Shown here: piece by piece, positions 17,135-24,738 of the stretch | Layout: every line of letters begins with the position of its first letter | How positions within the stretch are numbered: position 1 is the first letter of the stretch | NCBI RefSeq assembly: GCF_003712195.1 | Contig: NZ_RDSD01000005.1 | Coordinates: 62,001 to 126,000 of the forward strand | Source of the DNA: Proteiniphilum sp. X52 | GTDB taxonomy: Bacteria > Bacteroidota > Bacteroidia > Bacteroidales > Dysgonomonadaceae | Direction: 5' to 3' | DNA length: 64,000 bases | Made by a program: the position numbers and the translations under genes | The notes under the pieces: model-generated | Databases searched by the model: none | What the model saw: only the letters and a program-made list of their open reading frames with translations | What the model was told of the DNA's origin: nothing

Positions 17135-17376
17135 AAGAACAAATGTCCGGCCAGCGTGGCTGCGTTCTCTTCACGGGTGACACGGATGTACTTAAAAAAA
17201 GAACTCTCACTCTTATGGCCTGTGATGAGCATTATTCGGTACGTTGGTATATTCTGAAGAAACATGTTTGTTGCGAAACTCCTGCGGGCTGTGTGCGATG
17301 AAACCAATTCCCATTTAGGGATTTTCTTTCGAATCACCTCGGTTCCAACTGTTCTCTCAATAAGCTTCAGGCAAAA
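17128..17376 (-). pseudogene. C-terminal remnant of a second tyrosine integrase
   Basis: The minus strand encodes about 80 residues that match the end of a Bacteroidetes tyrosine recombinase: SSHTARRSFATNMF (His and Arg of the HxxR box), ITGHKSESSFFKYIRV with the nucleophilic tyrosine, and a normal C-terminus. The catalytic and DNA-binding parts before it are missing; the frame runs into the end of the tail-protein gene around 17,357-17,376. It is convergent with, and overlaps by 7 bases, the intact integrase. It is unlike the active integrase in sequence, so it comes from another element. Confidence 0.8.
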
Positions 17377-19900
17377 CTCCTTTTACAATCCTATTCCTTA
17401 CAGCGCCGCCATCATAATACTTTGCAATAATATAAATCGTTCCGTCTTTATATGCGAAGGCCTTCATATTATTATCCTTGAAATTTTCAGGTGCTTTGAA
17501 TGCGGCGTCAGTTTCGCGCCAAATCTCCCAGAATCTAACGCCGTCATAACTGATATGCACTAATCCGGATTGGTCAGGGGTTCCGATATTAGAGTATAAT
17601 CCAACCATTGGGGAGCACACAATAACCGGATAAGCTGAATTATCATCCATGACCCTTGTCATATGTCCCATAATGTGAGTAATTGTCCGTTCGTGACCAC
17701 TATAACCGGTGCTTGAGTTGGTTATTTGCAAATCATATCGTTTAGCTTCTTCAATGCAATCAGCTTGACTGCCTGAAATCATGTTACGATTAATTCGGTT
17801 GAATCTCCACATACCATTTGGCTGGCTGTCCGTTCCCATTAGAATACCTGTATCTAATGCATGAGCAGCGCAATATTTCATTGCCTGATAATTCCCGACA
17901 GTAAGCATCTTTTCCATATATGTCGTAGAGAGATGGGTCCACGTCACACCTTCATCATCCGAATATGAAATTACTTGTTGATTGACAGCGCTTTCTCCGG
18001 GAAACACCCATAACCTGCTCCAATAAGGGTCTATGGTGCATCCGTGAATGTGTTGATAATTAGTTGCCGGAACGCGATTATTTGAATTTCCAAATTGAGT
18101 TTCAATGTCGAAAATAGCTGAAAACGTTTGTCCGAAATCTTTCGAATAATATACGTAACTATTCTCAAAAGTTGTACCTGAAACAGAATATTCTGAAACA
18201 AGAACTTGATTCCCAACTACGTGAAACCCCCAAGCATCCTGAGGTGCATTTCTTTTGCTTTGCCATGCCTGTTTTATTGTAAATGCTACTGGCGTATTGG
18301 TCATGCTTGCCGTCTTCCATCCTGCAGAAACATAAACGCCACACCGAGCATCTATTTCACCACCGGTTAAAGCATTTCCTCCCATAATAACTAATTCGCC
18401 ATTTTGCATTTCTCTAACGCCGACAATACCTGCATACACATTATTGGTACTTATTTTAACGATGTTTCCTGAAAGAAAATCACCCCAATTGTTGGCGCAA
18501 TACAGTCCACCATAATCGGAGCCACTACAGTATATTTTTCCTGTATATTTTCCGATATGCCATATTTCGGGCTTGCTCAGATAAGTATCAGTAACAACGA
18601 CTTTCCCTATCGGTCGCCTTAAATCACGATTAATCGGCTCATAATCTTTCATGTAAGTGTTTACATTGTCAATCTTCACCGGATTGTCAACTATTTTTCT
18701 GACAGAAAAACTGCCAATATTTGCCACTTTCACAGACGGTTTATGTTTTTGAACCCATTCGACAGATTTAGCCAAGATGCCTTCATTTGACACCTCGTAG
18801 AACGAAGAGGTGCTGCCTTTTATCAATCTTAGATAAAAAGTTGAAATGTCAGCTGTCAAGCAACTCACTCTAATATGCGTTGCTTCTTTGAATGCTTCAC
18901 GATAACCAACATAAGGCATTTTACGATGAAAAATAGGAGTTAAGGCGCTCAGATATCCTGCAGTAGATGCATTTTTATAAAATAGAATCGGGCAATAGCC
19001 CGTTGCAAAGTTGGTGATCGACGCCCACATTTCTATCCTGTCAACTCCACTAATGTCTAAATAGTTGCTTGAAGTATAACCTGTTACGACAGCTTCCCCT
19101 CCGCCAAAATTGGAAATTGCTCTATCGGGAATATTAACTTGATCTTTTGAATCAGTAATTATTTCTATCCCGTCCAGCGAATTCTCTACTTTATCCAAAT
19201 CTGTTGACACGGTTGATACCGATTGTATTGTTTCAGATAAAAGTGCAGGATTAGATATGACTTGGATTAAGCCCCTAAAATCATTAATCGCGACATCTGT
19301 TAAAACTACATCATTGAGATAAACCTTCGCCCCTGTTGACAATGCTGTCGAATTAATAGACACATTCAACTTGACCTGTTTAGTTGACGAATCATAAGCA
19401 TTGACTATTGCTTTTATTCTTGAACCACTTTTAGGAATCGCTCCTATAAGCTGATTTATCATCGCTGTTCCGGCTGAGTTATGAAATGTCAAAGTAATAC
19501 TTGATTCATTACCAAAAACAGACGCTCCACGCATTGATATGTATTTACCTGCTTTCCATCGATTTGGGATATTTAAAGGAATAATTGCTGTTTTATTACC
19601 GCTCATTCCGGCTGCTTTTGTAAACACAAGGCTTCCATTCTCGATAGTGAATCCATCAGGCAATGTTGGGCTATTATTTGAAAAATCAACACGTTCAAAA
19701 ACAGAATGAATAATATTTTCAGAACTCACCTTCTCGCCCGCTAATTGAACTATTTGTTCATTAGTTTCCTCCAGCTTGGAATCGACAGTTTCTAATTCGT
19801 TTTTAATCTTCTCGAAATTGCCGTCAATCACAACCCGGGCATCGGAGCCAGTACCGGATTGTCCATCCCAAGGTTGTATTTGTTCTAATTCAATTGCCAT
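17357..19900 (-). CDS. Tail receptor-binding protein with sialidase-like propeller
   Basis: 847 residues, last in the leftward late operon, where phage tail fibres or tailspikes usually sit. Residues 1-60 are helical (virion attachment). Residues 60-380 look like beta-rich carbohydrate-binding or jelly-roll modules. The C-terminal half has the feel of a beta-propeller with two Asp-box-like motifs, SKDFGQTF (about 586-593) and SDDEGVTW (about 646-653), as in sialidases and BNR-repeat proteins. It likely binds, or possibly cuts, a capsule or surface polysaccharide. Enzymatic residues cannot be assigned from sequence alone. Confidence 0.7.
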   Translation of the reverse strand: MAIELEQIQPWDGQSGTGSDARVVIDGNFEKIKNELETVDSKLEETNEQIVQLAGEKVSSENIIHSVFERVDFSNNSPTLPDGFTIENGSLVFTKAAGMSGNKTAIIPLNIPNRWKAGKYISMRGASVFGNESSITLTFHNSAGTAMINQLIGAIPKSGSRIKAIVNAYDSSTKQVKLNVSINSTALSTGAKVYLNDVVLTDVAINDFRGLIQVISNPALLSETIQSVSTVSTDLDKVENSLDGIEIITDSKDQVNIPDRAISNFGGGEAVVTGYTSSNYLDISGVDRIEMWASITNFATGYCPILFYKNASTAGYLSALTPIFHRKMPYVGYREAFKEATHIRVSCLTADISTFYLRLIKGSTSSFYEVSNEGILAKSVEWVQKHKPSVKVANIGSFSVRKIVDNPVKIDNVNTYMKDYEPINRDLRRPIGKVVVTDTYLSKPEIWHIGKYTGKIYCSGSDYGGLYCANNWGDFLSGNIVKISTNNVYAGIVGVREMQNGELVIMGGNALTGGEIDARCGVYVSAGWKTASMTNTPVAFTIKQAWQSKRNAPQDAWGFHVVGNQVLVSEYSVSGTTFENSYVYYSKDFGQTFSAIFDIETQFGNSNNRVPATNYQHIHGCTIDPYWSRLWVFPGESAVNQQVISYSDDEGVTWTHLSTTYMEKMLTVGNYQAMKYCAAHALDTGILMGTDSQPNGMWRFNRINRNMISGSQADCIEEAKRYDLQITNSSTGYSGHERTITHIMGHMTRVMDDNSAYPVIVCSPMVGLYSNIGTPDQSGLVHISYDGVRFWEIWRETDAAFKAPENFKDNNMKAFAYKDGTIYIIAKYYDGGAVRNRIVKGVLPEAY

Positions 19901-19929
19901 ATCTCTTATGTAATTTAATCGTTAGTACT

Positions 19930-21768
19930 CTATTTTAGTTTGTAAAATTCCCCTTCAATGACTTCATCCATGCCGTCACTGGTGATGGTTTTATGAAATT
20001 GGTAGGCGCGGTAATACTCACCATTGATCACGAAAATATCAGTGATATCTAGGTCACGCATGGGACGGAAGAAACGGAAACGATAGCGCTTCGAAGGATC
20101 TATTTCTAATTCCTGCTCATAAAGGTGTCTGTTGAGATGGTCGAGCGACAGGAGATTGTCCACCTGCGGGGTGGTTGAAACAAGCGTGTGAAATCCTCCG
20201 TCGGGGTAGATATCTGAAACCGAACGGGTATAGGGTTCCGGAAGTCCTTCCATCGATACGAAAGCACCCTTAACTTCAGCATTCCTGTACCCGCTGTAAA
20301 GTACGATTTGCATTACTTCGCTGGTCTCCTTATCTCCGGTGATTGATGACGGATCTTGTATTGCGTCGTCTACCGGCATGCTATGCTGGGTATCATCGAT
20401 ATCTGTCAACAGGATGGAAGATTCCCGGTTGACCGGTACCATGGTGTAAACCCAACTGGATGTGGCGTTACTCGACCGATCGCGTACGTAGAACGTGATC
20501 AGCTTCATTTCGGCCGGCACGATATCCAGCGTCTCGTCGGCGCTGTCGGTATCGGGGTTGTTCTGTAACATTGGGTATTCATGCACGATTTTGGGCATCC
20601 CTCCCTGCATGATCAGCAATGGATCTGAATTATCAAAATAATAGATCCACGACGGATTGCCATTTGCCATCAGTGCTGTAACCGCAGCTTGTAATGTGCC
20701 GGCGCTCATCCCTACATTCGGGAACTCTTCCAAGATCTTTTGATCGATGCGGGTATATTTATATCCGTCCGTATCCGGAAGGTTGTATTCGATATTCCGC
20801 TGGCGGTTCATCACCGGATCTTCTTCCTCTGAGGCACCGGAGAAATCATCGAGTACTTCCAGTTCGGTATAGGTCGGGTTCTGCGAATTGCGATGATTGT
20901 AGCGGATATCTACCACACCGGTTATGGAATTGTAGATGAACCGGCAGTTCTGCCAGATCTGTACCTGTTCGATGAATTTCTTTACAGTCCAGTCCGGAAG
21001 CATGTCCGAGTAATGTAATGATGTGGCGCCGTTCACGATGATGGCGTATTTATACACCGGATGTTCCGTAATCTCATTTACTCCCAACTGGAATCCCAGC
21101 GCGTTGATTATCTTTTTTACGATCGCGGATAGATAAGGTTGCGGACTGTATAATACCTTCTTGATACGGAGATCTCCGTTCGCGAACATGCCATTTAGAT
21201 TTACATTCTCTCCGTCCAAGCCATAGGTAAGCAGATGCGTCGTACCGTTCCACACATAAGTGAGCCGGTTCAGCAGGTCGCCATCCACCAACTGAAATCC
21301 CGCGAAACTGTAAGTAATATCCGGATTATAGACCATCAGCAACTGAAAATCCACTTCCGGATAGGTTTTGTCGAAGTTCGATATAATTTCGCCTGGATTG
21401 ATGACAGCCGTTCCAAGGTTTAGGTGGCGGAGTTCCAGATCTTCACTTATCGCATAGGTGAAGATGCTATTTTTAAAAACCAGTTGGAACTTCACCTCTT
21501 CGTCCGAAAACTCCAGTATAATGCATTTTCCGTAATACTCAGTAGCATCGACCAGCAATTTGCAGTCAAGTGATTGGGAGATGTCTTTTTTCGAATTGGT
21601 CCGATGCAGGTACCCGAATATATAAGCGTTTGCCGGTTCCAGTAACGAACACGTGATGTCAAGCGACGTCTCCCCGATCGGGTTGATGAAAGGATTCCCC
21701 TCGATCACTTCCGTGCTGAATTTATCCGGAAGCGTCACCTGTTCATTATTGACAAATAATTCGGTCAT
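19930..21768 (-). CDS. Putative tail-tip or baseplate protein
   Basis: 612 residues, beta-rich, no signal peptide or membrane segment. It lies between small tail genes and the receptor-binding protein. Its size and position fit a tail-hub or baseplate protein of Bacteroidetes phages. A segment around residues 225-330 (KKIINALGFQLG, then KKFIEQVQIWQNCRFIYN) resembles the hub-type fold that seats the fibre. I know no defined domain for it; the assignment rests on position. Confidence 0.5.
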   Translation of the reverse strand: MTELFVNNEQVTLPDKFSTEVIEGNPFINPIGETSLDITCSLLEPANAYIFGYLHRTNSKKDISQSLDCKLLVDATEYYGKCIILEFSDEEVKFQLVFKNSIFTYAISEDLELRHLNLGTAVINPGEIISNFDKTYPEVDFQLLMVYNPDITYSFAGFQLVDGDLLNRLTYVWNGTTHLLTYGLDGENVNLNGMFANGDLRIKKVLYSPQPYLSAIVKKIINALGFQLGVNEITEHPVYKYAIIVNGATSLHYSDMLPDWTVKKFIEQVQIWQNCRFIYNSITGVVDIRYNHRNSQNPTYTELEVLDDFSGASEEEDPVMNRQRNIEYNLPDTDGYKYTRIDQKILEEFPNVGMSAGTLQAAVTALMANGNPSWIYYFDNSDPLLIMQGGMPKIVHEYPMLQNNPDTDSADETLDIVPAEMKLITFYVRDRSSNATSSWVYTMVPVNRESSILLTDIDDTQHSMPVDDAIQDPSSITGDKETSEVMQIVLYSGYRNAEVKGAFVSMEGLPEPYTRSVSDIYPDGGFHTLVSTTPQVDNLLSLDHLNRHLYEQELEIDPSKRYRFRFFRPMRDLDITDIFVINGEYYRAYQFHKTITSDGMDEVIEGEFYKLK

Positions 21769-22247
21769 AGTTCATAATCTTTGATGTCGAAACTCACACT
21801 CAGGCCGTTCCATCCGCCGAATTCCTGATATTCGTATTCCGTGTGGAATGCCTTGGCCAGCTCATTGTCGGTACGGCAGAAATCATTGCCCATCAACCGG
21901 TCGAGCAATTTCAGTTTGAATGCCGACGTGATCAGCTGCAGCTGGTTGTAATGATCCAGTTCCTGCTCATCGCTTTGCGAACCCGGATCCACTTTCTCTA
22001 TGATGTAAAAAAGCATTTTATTAATTTCCCCGTAATTGTCACCGCTCACAATATCGGTATCGGCACTCGGCATCCGGAATGCCAGGATCACTCCCGGCTT
22101 GTCTTTTAGTTTATTGACCAGGTGCTTTTCCGTGGGAGACACAATAACCCGTTTCACTGCGAACGGCAACAGGTCATCATCCAGTTCGCTGTTCACCTCC
22201 GCGGCCAATTCGCTAAACGTATTTCTTAATTCTTTAATTCCGATCAT
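21765..22247 (-). CDS. Phage tail-region protein of unknown function
   Basis: 160 residues, mixed alpha/beta, acidic. The stop overlaps the start of the 612-residue gene by 4 bases (ATGA type), and its own start lies inside the end of the preceding gene, so the three are translationally coupled. No motif recognised; a small tail-completion role is possible from position only. Confidence 0.55.
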   Translation of the reverse strand: MIGIKELRNTFSELAAEVNSELDDDLLPFAVKRVIVSPTEKHLVNKLKDKPGVILAFRMPSADTDIVSGDNYGEINKMLFYIIEKVDPGSQSDEQELDHYNQLQLITSAFKLKLLDRLMGNDFCRTDNELAKAFHTEYEYQEFGGWNGLSVSFDIKDYEL

Positions 22248-23076
22248 TTCGTTTCAATTTTTCAAACATTTGTTTGTCGTGCAGCAGCTTCATCAGTACG
22301 GGAAATAACAGGGCCTCTTCCGTCTGCGATACATTGCCGAACGTGCCGCTGTCAGCCAGGGTAAATACGATGCTCATCAACCCGATGGCCTGATCCTTTT
22401 CCGCTCCATCGGTGGTATCGTCCCGCTCAAAAAGAGATTCAAAACTCAGCGTATTACCGTCGATAATGAAAGGGCCTCCCTCTATCAGGTACCGGTTGAA
22501 ATAGGCAAACCAGAGGTACACACCCCATTTCAGGTATTCCGGAACCTTTTCGAAGTTGCGGGCGTACCGGTCGATTTTGTGCTTCGAAAAATTTTCCCGC
22601 ATGGTGATCCCCTCCGGATTGAGTTTCTTCAGTGCCGGCTTCCGGTACAGGATCCCGCAAAGGGCATCAAGGAAAAAGAGATCTTTTTCTTGTGAGTACC
22701 GGTTCATCATATCCACGGCTGCCTTGTATTCACCAAACGTGAGGTCGCTCCCATGGCTTTGAGGGCCAAGGTAACCGGCAAGTTCCGGAAGCAGGTTATA
22801 CGTTGTCTCGAAGTTCAGTAGGAAGTTATCATCTTCATCCCTGGCAAAGATCCAGTCCATGGTACCGGCCACATCGTTCACCAGTTTGTAATACTGGGTG
22901 CGTTTATCCGGGGCGATGAACTGCTTTTCACCGAGCAAATAATCGGCGAACTTCAGCAAAAGGTCGTGTATAGTCACTTCATCCGGTTTCGCTTCGAACA
23001 CCAGGCGCAACAGGTATGCGAACTGATCAGGTGCCAGCTCCTCCCACATCTCCGGTATTTCAAGTATTTTACTCAT
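22234..23076 (-). CDS. Phage protein of unknown function, tail region
   Basis: 280 residues, strongly helical with many aromatic residues (EELAPDQFAYLLRLVFEAK at the N-terminus). No signal or membrane segment. It overlaps its neighbours on both sides by 14 and 4 bases. Its start, where a small helical protein precedes another tail gene, recalls tail-assembly factors, but I cannot name a family. Confidence 0.55.
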   Translation of the reverse strand: MSKILEIPEMWEELAPDQFAYLLRLVFEAKPDEVTIHDLLLKFADYLLGEKQFIAPDKRTQYYKLVNDVAGTMDWIFARDEDDNFLLNFETTYNLLPELAGYLGPQSHGSDLTFGEYKAAVDMMNRYSQEKDLFFLDALCGILYRKPALKKLNPEGITMRENFSKHKIDRYARNFEKVPEYLKWGVYLWFAYFNRYLIEGGPFIIDGNTLSFESLFERDDTTDGAEKDQAIGLMSIVFTLADSGTFGNVSQTEEALLFPVLMKLLHDKQMFEKLKRNDRN

Positions 23077-23261
23077 TCGCCAAACAGTTTTCTGCTTTTG
23101 TTTTTAAAGGTCTTCCGGATTTTCATTTGGTATACCACCTCCCAGTAGTCGATCAACTCACGGGCGTCCTTATCGGTGATGTGGTCAGTCAGACTTCTCA
23201 TCAATTGAAAGATGGAGTAGTACCAGGCAATTTTTATCAGGAAAAAAAGATTGATCTTCAT
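23073..23261 (-). CDS. Small basic phage protein
   Basis: 62 residues, with a short hydrophobic N-terminus (INLFFLIKIAWYYSIF) and a basic C-terminus. It overlaps the next gene by 4 bases, which is the main support for its being real. Function unknown. Confidence 0.45.
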   Translation of the reverse strand: MKINLFFLIKIAWYYSIFQLMRSLTDHITDKDARELIDYWEVVYQMKIRKTFKNKSRKLFGE

Positions 23262-23304
23262 CGTTATTCCAATTTTCAGGGTAAAACTTAAATAAGCGCC
23301 TCCG

Positions 23305-23805
23305 TTATTTTACTTTTTGCCGGATAAATAGAATAGCCGCGACTGCTATCACTAATCCGACGATCACCCACACCCATTCAAAGCCCTGTACCGGCCGGCT
23401 GTCTGCCTGCGTATGCGATTTTTCTTTCACCACGACAGAGCTGCTGTCCCGCTCTGTTTTTACCGTTTCAGAGCCGGTCACGGAAATGGTCTCGGAGATG
23501 TTGTCCCGTACAGCCACGTCAGCGGATCGTCGGTCCCGCCATTCTTCAGATACTCTTCGTACAATCCCGGAAGAATCGTATTCGGTCGTTCGGATGTAAG
23601 ATCGTTCGGCTTCGGATCTCCGATCTTCTCCACGATTTGTTTCTCTTTGTTCAACTCGTGATGAATCCACAGATCTCTCAACCCGTTCAGTTCGTGTTGC
23701 AGTTTCTTCCACTCTCTGGAGGCTTTTCTTTGCTCGACAGCCGTTAAGACCAATACCAACACAAAGAGCAATCCCAATACAGTATATAAAAGCATAATAT
23801 CTCAT
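23305..23805 (-). CDS. Candidate unimolecular spanin (u-spanin)
   Basis: 166 residues. The N-terminus is a lipoprotein signal with lipobox GLNGC (Cys23), the middle is a charged, Ser/Arg/Glu-rich linker, and the C-terminus (about 144-162, WVWVIVGLVIAVAAILFI) is a single membrane helix followed by RQKVK. An outer-membrane lipid anchor plus an inner-membrane C-terminal helix is the layout of u-spanins such as T1 gp11, which fuse the two membranes at the last step of lysis. The start overlaps the stop of the DUF5675 gene by 4 bases, and holin is next upstream, so it lies in a lysis cassette. Another frame at 23,478-23,795 overlaps it. Confidence 0.65.
   Translation of the reverse strand: MRYYAFIYCIGIALCVGIGLNGCRAKKSLQRVEETATRTERVERSVDSSRVEQRETNRGEDRRSEAERSYIRTTEYDSSGIVRRVSEEWRDRRSADVAVRDNISETISVTGSETVKTERDSSSVVVKEKSHTQADSRPVQGFEWVWVIVGLVIAVAAILFIRQKVK
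23478..23795 (-). CDS. Alternative-frame ORF with N-terminal membrane helix
   Basis: 105 residues in another frame, nested within the u-spanin candidate. It begins 10 bases after that gene's start, with a hydrophobic helix (YTVLGLLFVLVLVLTAVEQ) followed by a charged coiled-coil-like region (REWKKLQHELNGLRDLWIHH). That is the topology of an inner-membrane i-spanin, and nested spanin genes are known (lambda Rz/Rz1). It could be a true partner or a by-product of the overlapping frame; no separate ribosome site is visible. Confidence 0.35.
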   Translation of the reverse strand: MLLYTVLGLLFVLVLVLTAVEQRKASREWKKLQHELNGLRDLWIHHELNKEKQIVEKIGDPKPNDLTSERPNTILPGLYEEYLKNGGTDDPLTWLYGTTSPRPFP

Positions 23806-24206
23806 TTTTTATTGATTATCTCGATTTCAGATTTTTTGCCACTCAGTATTTTTGTGAGCAGGAGTTCATATTGCGTAGAATTAATCACCCCGCCTTTAAC
23901 TTTGTTCTCACCTACCAAGATGCACCCGAGGGTATCTTTCGGATAATTTCCCCGGTGGATCCTTATCCCGGTGAAGTGAGGGACACCCATCAACAGCGGA
24001 AGGTTCCGTTTGAATTTCGGCGACCAGGTAACACGTACCTCATAGGTTCCGGCCGGAATAGCTGTTTCACCATATACTTTTTCTTCACTGGCCAGGTCAC
24101 GCACACGGTCCTCCAACGTATCGCAAAAATATTTATCATCGATGAATAACCGGCCGACGGTGTACTTATCACCAAAAAAGAATCGTTCTAATCTCAGTTT
24201 AATCAT
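23802..24206 (-). CDS. DUF5675-family protein, probable lysis enzyme
   Basis: 134 residues with the family pattern IPAGTYEVRVTWSPKF, then PHFTGIRIHRGN and DTLGCILVG. The invariant His and Cys (HRGN, GCILVG) resemble the catalytic pair of L,D-transpeptidase-like enzymes. The gene sits between holin and the spanin candidate, with 8- and 4-base overlaps, which supports a role in attacking the cell wall during lysis. The enzymatic activity is inferred from context and the residues. Confidence 0.7.
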   Translation of the reverse strand: MIKLRLERFFFGDKYTVGRLFIDDKYFCDTLEDRVRDLASEEKVYGETAIPAGTYEVRVTWSPKFKRNLPLLMGVPHFTGIRIHRGNYPKDTLGCILVGENKVKGGVINSTQYELLLTKILSGKKSEIEIINKK

Positions 24207-24681
24207 TTTGATAATCCTTATTATTTTTGATTCCGATCATATCTTTGAGCCGGCTGAATATCTCCGTTGACAAGAGATCGTATATGAAATTGATTGCGGC
24301 AGATTTAGGATATACCAGCCGTGCATTCCGAAAGATATTAGTGAGGTAGAAATAAACGACAATATAGGTAAGCCATTTGACAGCAGTAATACCGATATCG
24401 GCATCTCCCATCAGTCTCGCACCATAGTCGAGAAACACCACGCATACCGCGTAGAACAACAGTTGGGTAAAAGCGTTGAATGCTTTTTTCAGGCTGAACG
24501 GCGCCCGGTTCACATGCACATCGGTAATGATCCCGGAGATGATGTTGAACATGAAAGCGATCATCAAAAAGATGAGCGCGTGTTTGACCGGAGAAAATAC
24601 GGAGAACAATGCCGTGAGCAATAGCCAGTAGAATTCTTTAATTCGATCGAGGAAGATATCCATGCTGTAATCGATTTTCAT
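24199..24681 (-). CDS. Phage holin
   Basis: 160 residues from the ATG at 24,681, with three to four hydrophobic segments (FYWLLLTALFSVFS; ALIFLMIAFMFNIISGIIT; LLFYAVCVVFLDYG; WLTYIVVYFYLTNIF) and a charged C-terminus. Length and topology fit the holin family common in Bacteroidetes phages. It precedes the DUF5675 gene by an 8-base overlap. The frame is open to 24,726, but those added residues would overlap the terminator of the tape-measure gene. Confidence 0.75.
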   Translation of the reverse strand: MKIDYSMDIFLDRIKEFYWLLLTALFSVFSPVKHALIFLMIAFMFNIISGIITDVHVNRAPFSLKKAFNAFTQLLFYAVCVVFLDYGARLMGDADIGITAVKWLTYIVVYFYLTNIFRNARLVYPKSAAINFIYDLLSTEIFSRLKDMIGIKNNKDYQND

Positions 24682-24711
24682 TTTTATTTCAAAATTAGCT
24701 TGGCATGGACA

Positions 24712-24738
24712 CAAAAAAAAGGACATTGGAAATGCCCT
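24712..24738 (-). terminator. Terminator after the tape-measure gene
   Basis: On the minus strand, an 8-bp stem (24,738-24,731 with 24,727-24,720, one G-T pair) and a short loop precede a run of eight T. It lies between the tape measure and holin, so it may lower lysis-gene expression relative to tail genes. Confidence 0.7.
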
